Below, in pieces: positions 31,129 through 39,675 of a stretch of 64,000 nt of DNA (its first letter is position 1; every line of letters begins with the position of its first letter). Source of the DNA: Acidobacteriaceae bacterium (GTDB taxonomy: Bacteria > Acidobacteriota > Terriglobia > Bryobacterales > Bryobacteraceae); assembly GCA_020247055.1 (NCBI GenBank), contig JADCJL010000173.1:1-64000 (forward strand). The letters run 5' to 3'. Under the pieces are notes generated by a model, which saw only the letters and a program-made list of their open reading frames with translations, was not told the DNA's origin and searched no databases. The translations under genes were made by a program, and so were the position numbers.

Positions 31129-31160
31129 GTTTGTGTCCTCCAAAACTACCGATCCCAGTA

Positions 31161-31187
31161 TTAGCACACTCGACCCAGGAGTGACAA
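31161..31187 (-). promoter_or_regulatory. CIRCE operator (HrcA binding site) upstream of groS
   Basis: Read on the minus strand: TTGTCACTC, nine bases, GTGTGCTAA. This matches the CIRCE consensus TTAGCACTC-N9-GAGTGCTAA at 15 of 18 arm positions, with the exact 9-bp spacer. It lies 33 bp upstream of the groS start codon in an AT-rich leader (31188-31240) that should hold the promoter. HrcA binding here would repress groES-groEL except under heat stress. Confidence 0.85.
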
Positions 31188-31322
31188 CAACTTTTTATAT
31201 CTTATTGAAAATAAAAGAGAAATTTTTCAGAAAACATTGGGAACGCCAATTCTCCCGCCATTATCTGACAGACTCACGCTGAGATTTACTTTAGGCCCGT
31301 AGAGTGATACCCTGGCAGCACC

Positions 31323-32636
31323 ATGGCCCATCTCGACCCCGCCTCCCTCCGACAACTCGTCGACGCCGGTTCCGTTGAAACCGTCGTCGCCGCCTTCACC
31401 GATCACTACGGTCGACTCATGGGCAAACGCTTCGACGCCTCCTTCTTCCTCGACTCCGTCGCCAACCACGGCACCCACGCCTGCAACTACCTCCTCACCA
31501 CCGACGCCGAAATGCAGCCCGTCCCCGGCTACCGCTTCGCCAACTGGGAACTCGGCTACGGCGACTTCCACCTCCTGCCCGACCTCAATACCCTCCGCCT
31601 CACCACCTGGCAGCCCCAAACCGCCTTCGTCCACTGCGACGTCGACCACGTCGCCGTCGCCCCCCGCTCCATCCTCAAAAAACAGATCGCCGCCGCCGCC
31701 AACCTCGGCTACCACGCCATGGCCGCCTCCGAACTCGAATACTTCGCCTACCGCCAAACCTACCGCGCCGCCCACGAACAGGACTACCAGAAACTCGACC
31801 CCCTAAGCTGGTACCTCGAAGACTACAACCTCCTCCAGGGCAGCCGCGAAGAGTTCTTCACCGCCGCCGTCCGCCGCCACCTCCGCCTCTCCGGCATCCC
31901 GGTTGAAAACTCCAAGGGCGAATGGGGCCTCGGCCAGCACGAAGTCAACGTCCGCTACTCCGACATCCTGTCGATGGCCGACAACCACGTCCTGTTCAAA
32001 CAGTGCCTCAAAGAGATCGCCGAACAGTGCGGCATCAGCGTCACCTTCATGGCCAAGCCTCACCACGGCCAGGCCGGTTCCAGTTGCCATCTCCATCTCA
32101 GCCTGAGCCAGTTCTCCGACATGCACGCCGATACCTTCCGCCACTTCCTCGGCGGCTGGATCGCCCACGCCCCCGAGTTCATGGTCTTCTACGCCCCCAC
32201 CGTCAACTCCTACAAACGCTACGAAGACCTCTCCTGGGCCCCCACGCGCCTCGCCTGGAGCAAAGACAACCGCACCGCCGGCTTCCGCGTCGTCGGCGAA
32301 GGCAAAAGCCTTCGCATCGAAAACCGCATCCCCGGCGCCGATGCCAACCCCTACCTCGCCTTCGCCGCCTCCCTCGCCTCCGGCATCGACGGCATCGTCA
32401 ACAAAATCGAACCGCCCCCCGTCTTCCTCGGCGACGTCTACGCCGCCCGCTCCCTGCCCCGCGTCCCCTACACCCTCGGCGAGGCGACCAGCCTATTCGC
32501 CGAAAGCGACTTCACCAAACGCGTCCTCGGCCCCGAAGTCGTCGAACACTACGCCCATTTCTTCCGAACCGAACAAAAAGCCTTCGATTCCGCCGTCACC
32601 GACTGGGAACGCCGCCGCTACTTTGAGAAGATTTAA
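31323..32636 (+). CDS. glutamine synthetase family ligase (gamma-glutamyl-amine synthetase-like)
   Basis: 437 residues. GS blocks are recognisable: ELEYFAYRQTY (first metal site), GEWGLGQHEVNVRYSDIL, TFMAKPHHGQAGSSCHLHLS, RLAWSKDNRTAGFRVVG (ATP and ammonia-site region) and RIENRIPGADANPYLAFAA. It lacks the Tyr adenylylation loop of housekeeping GlnA and is closer to the PuuA/GlnT group, which joins glutamate to an amine. The next two genes encode an SDR and an aldehyde dehydrogenase, a typical set for amine degradation through gamma-glutamyl intermediates. The amine is unknown. The coding strand is very C-rich. Confidence 0.88.
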   Translation: MAHLDPASLRQLVDAGSVETVVAAFTDHYGRLMGKRFDASFFLDSVANHGTHACNYLLTTDAEMQPVPGYRFANWELGYGDFHLLPDLNTLRLTTWQPQTAFVHCDVDHVAVAPRSILKKQIAAAANLGYHAMAASELEYFAYRQTYRAAHEQDYQKLDPLSWYLEDYNLLQGSREEFFTAAVRRHLRLSGIPVENSKGEWGLGQHEVNVRYSDILSMADNHVLFKQCLKEIAEQCGISVTFMAKPHHGQAGSSCHLHLSLSQFSDMHADTFRHFLGGWIAHAPEFMVFYAPTVNSYKRYEDLSWAPTRLAWSKDNRTAGFRVVGEGKSLRIENRIPGADANPYLAFAASLASGIDGIVNKIEPPPVFLGDVYAARSLPRVPYTLGEATSLFAESDFTKRVLGPEVVEHYAHFFRTEQKAFDSAVTDWERRRYFEKI

Positions 32637-32640
32637 GTCT

Positions 32641-33393
32641 ATGGATCGTTTAAAAGACCAGGTAGCGCTCATCACCGGCGCCGGCAGCGGCATCGGCAAG
32701 GAAACAGCCCTGCTGTTCCTCGCCGAAGGCGCCCGCGTCGTCGCCGTCGACCTCAACGGCGATGCCGCCGCCCAGATTCCCGGCGTCCACGCCGTCCAGG
32801 CCGATGTCTCGAAAGCCGCCGACTGCGAACGCATGATCCGCGAAGCCGAACAGACCTACGGCAAACTCACCGTCCTGTTCAACAACGCCGGCATCTCCCA
32901 CGCCGATGACGACGACGCCATCGCCACCACCGAAGACGTCTGGGACCTCACCTTCGCCGTCAACGTCAAAGGCGTCTTCCTCGGCTGCAAGTACGGCATC
33001 CCCGCCCTGCGCCGCGCCGGCGGCGGGTCGATCATTAACACCGCCTCCTTCGTCGCCATCCTCGGCGCCGCCACCCCGCAACTGGCCTACACCGCCAGCA
33101 AAGGCGCCGTCCTCTCCATGTCGCGCGAACTGGCCGCGATTCACGCCCGCGAAAACATCCGCGTCAACGCTCTCTGCCCCGGCCCGCTGCAGACCGAACT
33201 GCTCATGAAGTACCTCAACACCGAGGAAAAGAAGCAGCGCCGCCTCGTCCACATCCCCATGGGCCGCTTCGGCCAGGCCCGCGAAATCGCCCAGGCCGCT
33301 CTCTATCTCGCCTCCGCGGAATCCTCCTTCGTCACCGGCACCGAGTTCCTCGTCGACGGCGGCATCACCGCGGCGTATACGACACCGCTATGA
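32641..33393 (+). CDS. short-chain dehydrogenase/reductase
   Basis: 250 residues. NAD(P)-binding motif TGAGSGIGKETA, NNAG motif FNNAGISHAD, catalytic Ser in INTASFVAILG and Tyr/Lys in AYTASKGAVLS, and C-terminal FLVDGGITAAY. The acidic residue after beta2 (VVAVDLNGD) favours NAD. It lies 4 bp after the ligase gene and overlaps the aldehyde dehydrogenase gene (ATGA), so it probably oxidises a hydroxyl in the same pathway, for example a gamma-glutamyl amino alcohol to an aldehyde. That order of reactions is inference. Confidence 0.92.
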   Translation: MDRLKDQVALITGAGSGIGKETALLFLAEGARVVAVDLNGDAAAQIPGVHAVQADVSKAADCERMIREAEQTYGKLTVLFNNAGISHADDDDAIATTEDVWDLTFAVNVKGVFLGCKYGIPALRRAGGGSIINTASFVAILGAATPQLAYTASKGAVLSMSRELAAIHARENIRVNALCPGPLQTELLMKYLNTEEKKQRRLVHIPMGRFGQAREIAQAALYLASAESSFVTGTEFLVDGGITAAYTTPL

Positions 33394-34685
33394 TCCAGCG
33401 GACCATCTCCCCGGTCGATGGCTCCGTTTACGCCGAACGCGAGCTCTCCACCAACGTAGACGCCCTGCTCTCGCCCCCGCCGCGGCTCTCGCTCGCCGAA
33501 CGCATCGCGCTCTGCCAGGCGCTCGTCGCGCAGTTCGAAGCCCAGGCCGACTCGATCGGCGAAGAACTCACCTGGCAGATGGGCCGCCCCCTTCGCTACA
33601 CCCCCAACGAGATCCGCCGCGGCTTCGCCGAACGCGCCCGCTACATGATCTCCCTCGCCGAACAGTGCCTGGCTGATATCCCGGCCCCCGCCGGCTTCAT
33701 CCGCAAAGAACCCGTGGGCGTGGTCTTCACCATCGCCCCCTGGAACTATCCCTATCTCTGCGCCGTCAACTCCATCGTCCCGGCGATTCTGGCCGGGAAC
33801 GCGGTGCTCCTCAAAGCTTCCGCCCAGACGCCGCTCGTCGCCGAACGCTTCGCCGCCGCCCTCCCGCCGGAGATCCTCCGCTACGCCCACCTCTCGCACG
33901 AAAGCGTCCTGCGCCTGGTCGCCGACCGGCGTATTGGCTTCGTTTCGTTCACCGGCTCGGTCGCCGGCGGCCGCCAGATCGAAGCCGCGGCCCGCGCCCC
34001 CCTCGCCCTCGAACTCGGCGGCAAAGATCCCGCCTATGTCCGCGCCGACGCCGACCTCGCCCATGCCGTTGAAAACCTCGTCGACGGCGCCATGTTCAAC
34101 TCCGGCCAATCCTGCTGCGGCGTCGAGCGCATCTACGTCGACCGCGCCGTCTACGCCGAATTCGTCGAACGCGCCGTCGCGCTCACCGCTGAATACGTGC
34201 TCGGCAACCCGCTCGACCCCGCCACCACCCTCGGCCCCCTCGTCCGTCCCGCCGCCGCCGATTTCGTCCGCGCCCAGGTGGCCGAAGCCATCGCCCAGGG
34301 CGCCCACGCCCATCTCCAGATGCCCGACCCCGGCGGCGCCTACCTCCCGCCCCAGATCCTCACGAACGTCAACCACTCCATGCGCGTCATGACCGAAGAG
34401 ACCTTCGGCCCCGTCGTCGGCATCATGCCCGTCGACTCGGAGGCCGAAGCCATCCAGCTCATGAACGATAGCGCCTACGGCCTCACCGCCAGCATCTGGA
34501 CCCGCGACCCGGCCGCCGCGCTCCGCATCGGCGCCCAGATCGACACCGGCACCGTCTACCACAACCGTTGCGACTACCTCGCCCCCTCCCTCGCCTGGAC
34601 CGGCGTCAAGGACTCGGGCCGCGGCGTCGCGCTCAGCGTCCTCGGCTTCTCCCAGTTCACCCGCCCCAAATCGTTTCTCCTATGA
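33390..34685 (+). CDS. aldehyde dehydrogenase family protein
   Basis: 431 residues, shorter than the usual 480-500 but with all catalytic elements: cofactor region FTIAPWNYPYLCAVNSI, GNAVLLKASAQTP (Lys conserved), Glu208 in LALELGGKDPAYV, catalytic Cys242 in FNSGQSCCGVERIYV, and EETFGPVVGIMP. It should oxidise the aldehyde made by the preceding SDR to an acid with NAD(P). The cysteine is followed by a second Cys, also seen in some relatives. The start overlaps the SDR stop and the stop overlaps the peptidase start, so four genes are coupled. Confidence 0.92.
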   Translation: MIQRTISPVDGSVYAERELSTNVDALLSPPPRLSLAERIALCQALVAQFEAQADSIGEELTWQMGRPLRYTPNEIRRGFAERARYMISLAEQCLADIPAPAGFIRKEPVGVVFTIAPWNYPYLCAVNSIVPAILAGNAVLLKASAQTPLVAERFAAALPPEILRYAHLSHESVLRLVADRRIGFVSFTGSVAGGRQIEAAARAPLALELGGKDPAYVRADADLAHAVENLVDGAMFNSGQSCCGVERIYVDRAVYAEFVERAVALTAEYVLGNPLDPATTLGPLVRPAAADFVRAQVAEAIAQGAHAHLQMPDPGGAYLPPQILTNVNHSMRVMTEETFGPVVGIMPVDSEAEAIQLMNDSAYGLTASIWTRDPAAALRIGAQIDTGTVYHNRCDYLAPSLAWTGVKDSGRGVALSVLGFSQFTRPKSFLL

Positions 34686-36643
34686 TCCTCCCGCTGCTCG
34701 CCCTCGTCCTCTCCCCGGAGACCCTCCTCGACTGGCGCACCCCCAACCAGCCGCAGATCTCCCCCGACGGCCGCCGGATCGTCTACACCCTCGAAACCGC
34801 CGACCGCTTCAACGACCGGTTCGAGAACACGCTCTGGATGGTCTCGGTCGACGGAAAGGACCACCGGCCCATCGGCCCCGGCCGGCTCGCCCGCTGATCG
34901 CCGGACGGCGGTAAGCTCGCCTATCTCAAGCAGTCGCAGCTCTGGGTCCGCTGGATGGACACGGGCGCGGAAACAGCCATCACCAGCCTCGAAACCCCGC
35001 CCGCCGCCCTGAGCTGGTCCCCGGACGGCACCCAACTGGCGTTTCTCCGCCGCGTGGCCGGAACGCCCGAATGGTCCATCAAAATGCCCAAGGCGCCCGA
35101 AGGCGCCAAGTGGGCCGAACCGCCCGCCGTCGTCACCCGCCTCCGCTGGCGGGCCGATGGCATCGGCGGCGCGGGGCTGATCCCGAGCGGTTTCACGCAC
35201 CTGTTCGTCGTGCCCGTCACCGGCGGCGCCCCGCGCCGGCTGTCGACCGGCGATTTCCAGCACGGCGGCGAACCCTCCTGGGCACCCGACGGCAAAACCA
35301 TCTATCTCCACGCCGCCCGCGGCGCCAACGCCGACCACGAACTCTTCCCGGACGACATCTGGGCCTTCGACACCGCCACCGGCCGCCCCACCCGCATCAC
35401 GCAGGCGAATGGTCCCGAGCAGAACCCCGTCGTCTCGCCCGACGGCAAGCGCATCGCCTGGCTCGGCTTCGTCGATCAAGGCAACGCCGCGCACACCACC
35501 TCGCTCTCGATCGCCAACCTCGACGGGAGCGATGCCCGCCGCCTGGCCCAGGGCCTAGACCGCAACGTCAGCACGCCCGTCTGGGCCGCCGACGGCAAGA
35601 CGATCTACGCCGTCGTCGAAGGCGCCGGCTCCTCCGCCGTCTACTCCTTCGGCCTCGATGGCAACTACAAGCCGCTCACCGACGGCAAGCTCCGCCTCGC
35701 CACCGCCTACGCCGCCGCCGAAGCCATGACCATCGCCCGCAACGGCCAACTCGCCATCACCGGCTCGGCGCCCCTCCAGCCCAAGGAAGTTTACACGTTC
35801 TCCGCCGCCGGCGGCGCCCCGGTCCGGCTCACCGATTCGAACGGCAGCCTCCTGGCCGCCCACCCGCTCGGCGCCGTCGAGGAGATCCGCTACCCCAGCT
35901 TCGATGGCCGCGCGATCCAGGGCTGGATCATCAAGCCCCCGGACTTCGACCCCGCCAAAAAGTACCCGCTCCTCCTCGACATCCACGGCGGGCCGCACGC
36001 CATGTACGGCATCGAGTTCAACCACCAGATGCAGATGTACGCCGCCCGCGGCTTCGTCGTGCTCTACACCAACCCGCGCGGCTCCACCGGCTACGGCGAA
36101 TCCTTCGCCAACATCATCCACGGCAGCTACCCGGGAGATGACTACCGCGACCTCATGGCCGGCGTCGATGCCGTCCTGGCCAAAGGCTACGTCGACCCCC
36201 AAAAGCTCTGCGTCACCGGCGGCAGCGGCGGCGGCATTCTCACCGCCTGGATCGTCACCCGCACCAACCGCTTTGCCGCCGCCGTCTCCCAATATCCGGT
36301 CATCAACTGGTTCACCCAGACCGGTTCGGCCGACATCGGCCTGCTGATGACCCGCTGGATGAAGTCCATGCCCTGGGAAAACCCGAAGCAGTACATCGAC
36401 CATTCCCCGCTCTTCTTTGCCGACAAGGTGACCACCCCCACCATGCTCATCACCGGCGAAGAGGACTGGCGCACCCCCATCGGCCAGACCGAAGAGTTCT
36501 ACTTCGCTCTCAAAGCCCGCAAGGTCGACACGGTCATGGTCCGCATCCCGCGCGAGCCCCACGGCATCCGCGGCGCCTTCCCCAGCCATCGCATCGCCAA
36601 GGTCGAACACATCCTCGGCTGGTTTGCCAAGTACGTCCAGTAG
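34682..36643 (+). pseudogene. S9 family prolyl oligopeptidase/acylaminoacyl peptidase with one in-frame TGA
   Basis: From ATG at 34682 the frame reads a short signal-like start, then the beta-propeller (PQISPDGRRIVYTLE), and meets TGA at 34895-34897 (codon 72). The same frame continues without another stop to 36643. After the TGA the protein continues SPDGGKLAYLKQSQLW, and similar propeller blades in the same protein read LSWSPDGTQLAF and PSWAPDGKTIY, so a Trp (TGG) is expected at the stop. The catalytic domain is intact: Ser515 in TGGSGGGILTA, Asp595 in GEEDWRTP, His627 in REPHGIRG. It could be a fresh nonsense mutation, a sequencing error or UGA readthrough. An internal ATG at 34955 would give a truncated 562-residue form. 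Confidence 0.82.
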
Positions 36644-37183
36644 CTACGGCTTGGCTTCCGTCCGGTCGCGCTTCAACTGATCGGCGATCCGGCCCGCCAG
36701 CTTGGCCAGGTTCTGGGGCGTCGTGTCCTTCGGGCGGGCCATGGTCGACCAGATGACATTGCCCGTCGCCCGCTGCACCAGGAACAAATTCCCCCGGCCG
36801 CGGCCCCACGAGTTGCTCCCCACCCGCGCCGCCAGCACCGACTCGTTCTCCTTGGCATCCGCCAACGAAAGTGCCTTGGGTTCGGCCTTCTTCTTTTTGT
36901 CCTTGGCCTCTTCGGGCGGCGGTTCCGGCTTTGGCGCCGGCTTGGGGGCGTACAGATCGGCCAGCTTCCGTTCGAAGCCCTCGCCCACGCGGTCCGTCAG
37001 CACGGCGTCGGCCTTCAGCGGATCGGTCACCACCTGCACCACGCCGGCTTTGGTCAACTGGCTCGCCAGGTACTGGTCAAGGCCATTGTTCATCGAAAGC
37101 AGGTAGACCGCCTTCACCTCGCGCACAGCCGGATCGGCCGCCCACAGGCTCATCGCGCACAACAACACCGGGAGGAACTTCAT
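36644..37183 (-). CDS. secreted hypothetical protein with Lys/Pro/Glu-rich linker
   Basis: 179 residues. Signal peptide MKFLPVLLCAMSLWA with AxxA-type cleavage near 16. An N-terminal half (VREVKAVYLLSMNNGLDQYL, then VVQVVTDPLKADAVLTDRVG) resembles a small alpha/beta fold. A low-complexity linker (residues about 80-105) follows, and then a C-terminal half with NLFLVQRATGNVIWSTMARP. This type of two-part secreted protein has no function I can name. It ends immediately beside the peptidase stop, convergently. Confidence 0.75.
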   Translation of the reverse strand: MKFLPVLLCAMSLWAADPAVREVKAVYLLSMNNGLDQYLASQLTKAGVVQVVTDPLKADAVLTDRVGEGFERKLADLYAPKPAPKPEPPPEEAKDKKKKAEPKALSLADAKENESVLAARVGSNSWGRGRGNLFLVQRATGNVIWSTMARPKDTTPQNLAKLAGRIADQLKRDRTEAKP

Positions 37184-37205
37184 GCCTTCATGATACCTTC
37201 AGAGT

Positions 37206-37877
37206 TTGTACAAAGGACTGCGGATTACAGTGATCATCCCCTGTCTCAACGAGGAGCAGGGTATTGAAAAAGTGTTGCGGCGCATGCCGGAGTTCGTCGA
37301 CGAGGTCATCGTCGTCGACAACAACTCCACGGACCGCACCGCTGCCGTCGCCGAATCGCTCGGCGCCCGCGTCATCCGCGAGCACGTCCGCGGCTACGGC
37401 CGCGCCTACAAAAAAGGCTTCTCCGTGGCCGGCGGCGATGTCATCATCACCCTCGACGGCGACCACAGCTACCCGCCGGACGCCATCTCCTACCTGCTCG
37501 AAGCGTTCCTGCATCTCGAAGCCGACTTCCTCAACGCCAGCCGCTTCCCCGTCCGCGACCGTCGCGCAATGAGCTTCAAACACAAGTTCGGCAACTTTGT
37601 GCTCTCCATGGCCATGAGCCTGCTCTACTTTCGCTGGGTACGCGACTCGCAAAGCGGCATGTGGGTCTTCCGCCGCTCCATCCTCGCCGACATGAAGCTG
37701 ACCTCGGACGGCATGGCCTTCAGCGAAGAGATCAAAATCGAAGCCCTCAAACACCCCGGCGTCCGCTTCAACGAGATCTCGATTCAATACTCCTCCCGCC
37801 TCGGCGAGATCAAGCTCAACCCGTGGCGCGACGGCTTCTACAACCTCTGGTTCCTGGCCAAGAAACGATTCTCGTGA
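37206..37877 (+). CDS. glycosyltransferase family 2, dolichyl-phosphate mannosyltransferase-like
   Basis: 223 residues. GT-A fold start ITVIIPCLNEEQGI, nucleotide-sugar block VIVVDNNSTDRT, and DxD region IITLDGDHSYPP. A conserved C-terminal half follows (DSQSGMWVFRRSIL, FSEEIKIEAL). There are no C-terminal membrane helices. Members transfer sugars to polyprenyl phosphate or related acceptors. The start is uncertain: a TTG at 37206 gives MYKGLRITV, while an in-frame GTG inside the first strand is less likely. First of five transferases in the same direction, with GTGA overlap to the next. Confidence 0.88.
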   Translation: MYKGLRITVIIPCLNEEQGIEKVLRRMPEFVDEVIVVDNNSTDRTAAVAESLGARVIREHVRGYGRAYKKGFSVAGGDVIITLDGDHSYPPDAISYLLEAFLHLEADFLNASRFPVRDRRAMSFKHKFGNFVLSMAMSLLYFRWVRDSQSGMWVFRRSILADMKLTSDGMAFSEEIKIEALKHPGVRFNEISIQYSSRLGEIKLNPWRDGFYNLWFLAKKRFS

Positions 37878-38758
37878 GCGTCACCGCCATCATCCCCATG
37901 TGGAACCGGGCCGAACTGACCCGGCAATGCGTGGTGGCGCTGCGGCAACAGACCGTAGCCTTTGACCGTATCCTCGTCGTCGATGACGGCTCAACCGAGC
38001 CCTTCCAGGGTGACGATGTGCTGCGGCTGCCCGAAAACCGCGGCTTCGCCGCCGCCGTCAACGCCGGCTGGCGCGCGGCCACCACAACGCACATCGCCGT
38101 GATTAACAACGATGTCCGCCTTCATCCGGCCTGGCTCGAACACCTGCTCGCCGCCGGCGGCTGGTTCGCCACCGGCAAGCTCTTCCGCCCCGACGGGCTG
38201 CTTGACGGGACCTTCGACCTGCTGAGCCGCGGCGGCTTTGCCTGGCGAGCCGGTCATGGCCGCCCGGACGGTGGACCGTGGGATATCCCGCGCGAGATCA
38301 GCATGGCGGCGTTTACCGCCGTTCTGCTGCGTACCGAACTGCGGGAGAAGGTCGGCTATCTCGATGAGTCCTTCGGCTCCTACTACGAGGATGTCGAGTT
38401 TGGTGTCCGCTGCCGGCGAGCCGGGCTGCGCGGTCGCTACGTCCCGTCCGCCACCGGAGTCCACGAAGGCAGCGCCACGGCGGGCGCCTGGAGCGCGTTT
38501 GCCGTCCGGCAGATTTCCACCAACCATGCGCGGCTGGTGGCCCAGCACTGGGGCAAAAGACACCGCTGGGCGGTGGTGGCCGCTGAATTCCTGTGGCGGG
38601 AGCTGGCCCGGCGCCGGGGCCACCGGGCGGTGTTTCCGGTCTTCCCGGCGCAGCCGGCCGGGCCGCTGCCGTTCGACGATGCCCTCATTAACGGCCTGCA
38701 ACGGGAAACCGGCTTTGACACGTTCTGGCGCTGGTATTTCCGCCTGGTGCGTCCATGA
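37874..38758 (+). CDS. glycosyltransferase family 2
   Basis: 294 residues from a GTG at 37874 that overlaps the previous stop (GTGA). The GT-A domain shows VTAIIPMWNRAELTRQC, RILVVDDGSTEPF, NRGFAAAVNAGWRAA, and AVINNDVRLHPAWL in the DxD position. The acceptor-side block is ESFGSYYEDVEFGVRCRRAG. It resembles rhamnosyl- or galactosyltransferases of O-antigen clusters. The frame is open upstream into the previous gene, but that part is not protein-like. Substrates unknown. Confidence 0.88.
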   Translation: MSVTAIIPMWNRAELTRQCVVALRQQTVAFDRILVVDDGSTEPFQGDDVLRLPENRGFAAAVNAGWRAATTTHIAVINNDVRLHPAWLEHLLAAGGWFATGKLFRPDGLLDGTFDLLSRGGFAWRAGHGRPDGGPWDIPREISMAAFTAVLLRTELREKVGYLDESFGSYYEDVEFGVRCRRAGLRGRYVPSATGVHEGSATAGAWSAFAVRQISTNHARLVAQHWGKRHRWAVVAAEFLWRELARRRGHRAVFPVFPAQPAGPLPFDDALINGLQRETGFDTFWRWYFRLVRP

Positions 38759-39666
38759 GCCCGGCCACCGCCGTCATCGTCACCTACAACTCCGGCGCGC
38801 ACCTCGCCGCCGCCGTTGCCTCCTGCCGGCAGTTCGGCATTCCGGTGGTCATCGTCGACAACGCCTCGACGGATGGTACGGTCTTCCCCGCCGACGTTAC
38901 TCTTTTGCGAAACGAAGCCAATCGCGGCTTCGCCGCCGCCGTCAATCAGGGGGTCCGGGCACACACGGCGCCGCTCACGCTGCTGCTCAATCCGGACGCC
39001 CGCCTGCTCACCGGCGTTGGGTCTCTTTGCGAAATCTGTGTCGCCAACCGACACACCGCCGCGACGGGGTTACTCGTGGAGGCCGATGGGAGACCGCAGA
39101 AAGGGTTTAGTATCCGGCGGTTACCGACCGCGGCAGCATTGGTTTGTGAAGTGCTAGGGATAAATCGACTCTGGCCGGACAATCCAGTCAATCGGAGCTA
39201 TCGCTGCATGGATATCGACCTCCACAAACAACAGCTCGTCGAGCAGCCCGCGGGTGCCCTGTTCCTGTTCCGCCGCGATGACTGGGAGGAGTTGAGCGGG
39301 TTCGACGAGCGTTACTTTCCGGTCTGGTTCGAAGATGTCGACTTTGCCCGGCGCTTCCGGGCCGCCGGCGGGGTGATCGTACTGGAGCCAACAGTACTGG
39401 CACTGCACGCAGGGGGGCACTCCGTGCAAAAACTGCCCGATTCCTGCCAGATACGGTTCTGGTATGGTAGTCTGCTAAGGTACGTTGTTCAGCATTTCGG
39501 GGCCGTAACCAGGCGGCTAATTGCCGGGTGCGTACTTCTCGGCCTGGTAGCGAGATCGATCTTGGGGATTTTCCTGCTGCGGGGCTGGCCGGTTTTCGGC
39601 GCACACTTGGACTCCATTCGACTCTCGGCCCGTTGTGTAGCTTTGGGGAAAATCAGGAACCACTAG
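38755..39666 (+). CDS. glycosyltransferase family 2
   Basis: 303 residues. It begins TAVIVTYNSGAHLAAAV, then VVIVDNASTDGT, NRGFAAAVNQGVRAH, TLLLNPDARLL, and DERYFPVWFEDVDFARRF, all usual for WbbL/RfbF-type GT2 enzymes. A hydrophobic stretch near the C-terminus (LIAGCVLLGLVARSILGIFL) may attach it to the membrane. The start overlaps the preceding stop (ATGA). Likely adds a sugar to a surface polysaccharide repeat unit. Confidence 0.88.
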   Translation: MSPATAVIVTYNSGAHLAAAVASCRQFGIPVVIVDNASTDGTVFPADVTLLRNEANRGFAAAVNQGVRAHTAPLTLLLNPDARLLTGVGSLCEICVANRHTAATGLLVEADGRPQKGFSIRRLPTAAALVCEVLGINRLWPDNPVNRSYRCMDIDLHKQQLVEQPAGALFLFRRDDWEELSGFDERYFPVWFEDVDFARRFRAAGGVIVLEPTVLALHAGGHSVQKLPDSCQIRFWYGSLLRYVVQHFGAVTRRLIAGCVLLGLVARSILGIFLLRGWPVFGAHLDSIRLSARCVALGKIRNH

Positions 39667-39675
39667 ACAATCGAA

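Noticed and set aside
34898-34912. SECIS element after the in-frame TGA of the S9 peptidase
   Set aside because: Only a 5-bp stem with a 2-base loop is present, the residues are part of a conserved motif, and Trp rather than Cys/Sec is expected at the site.
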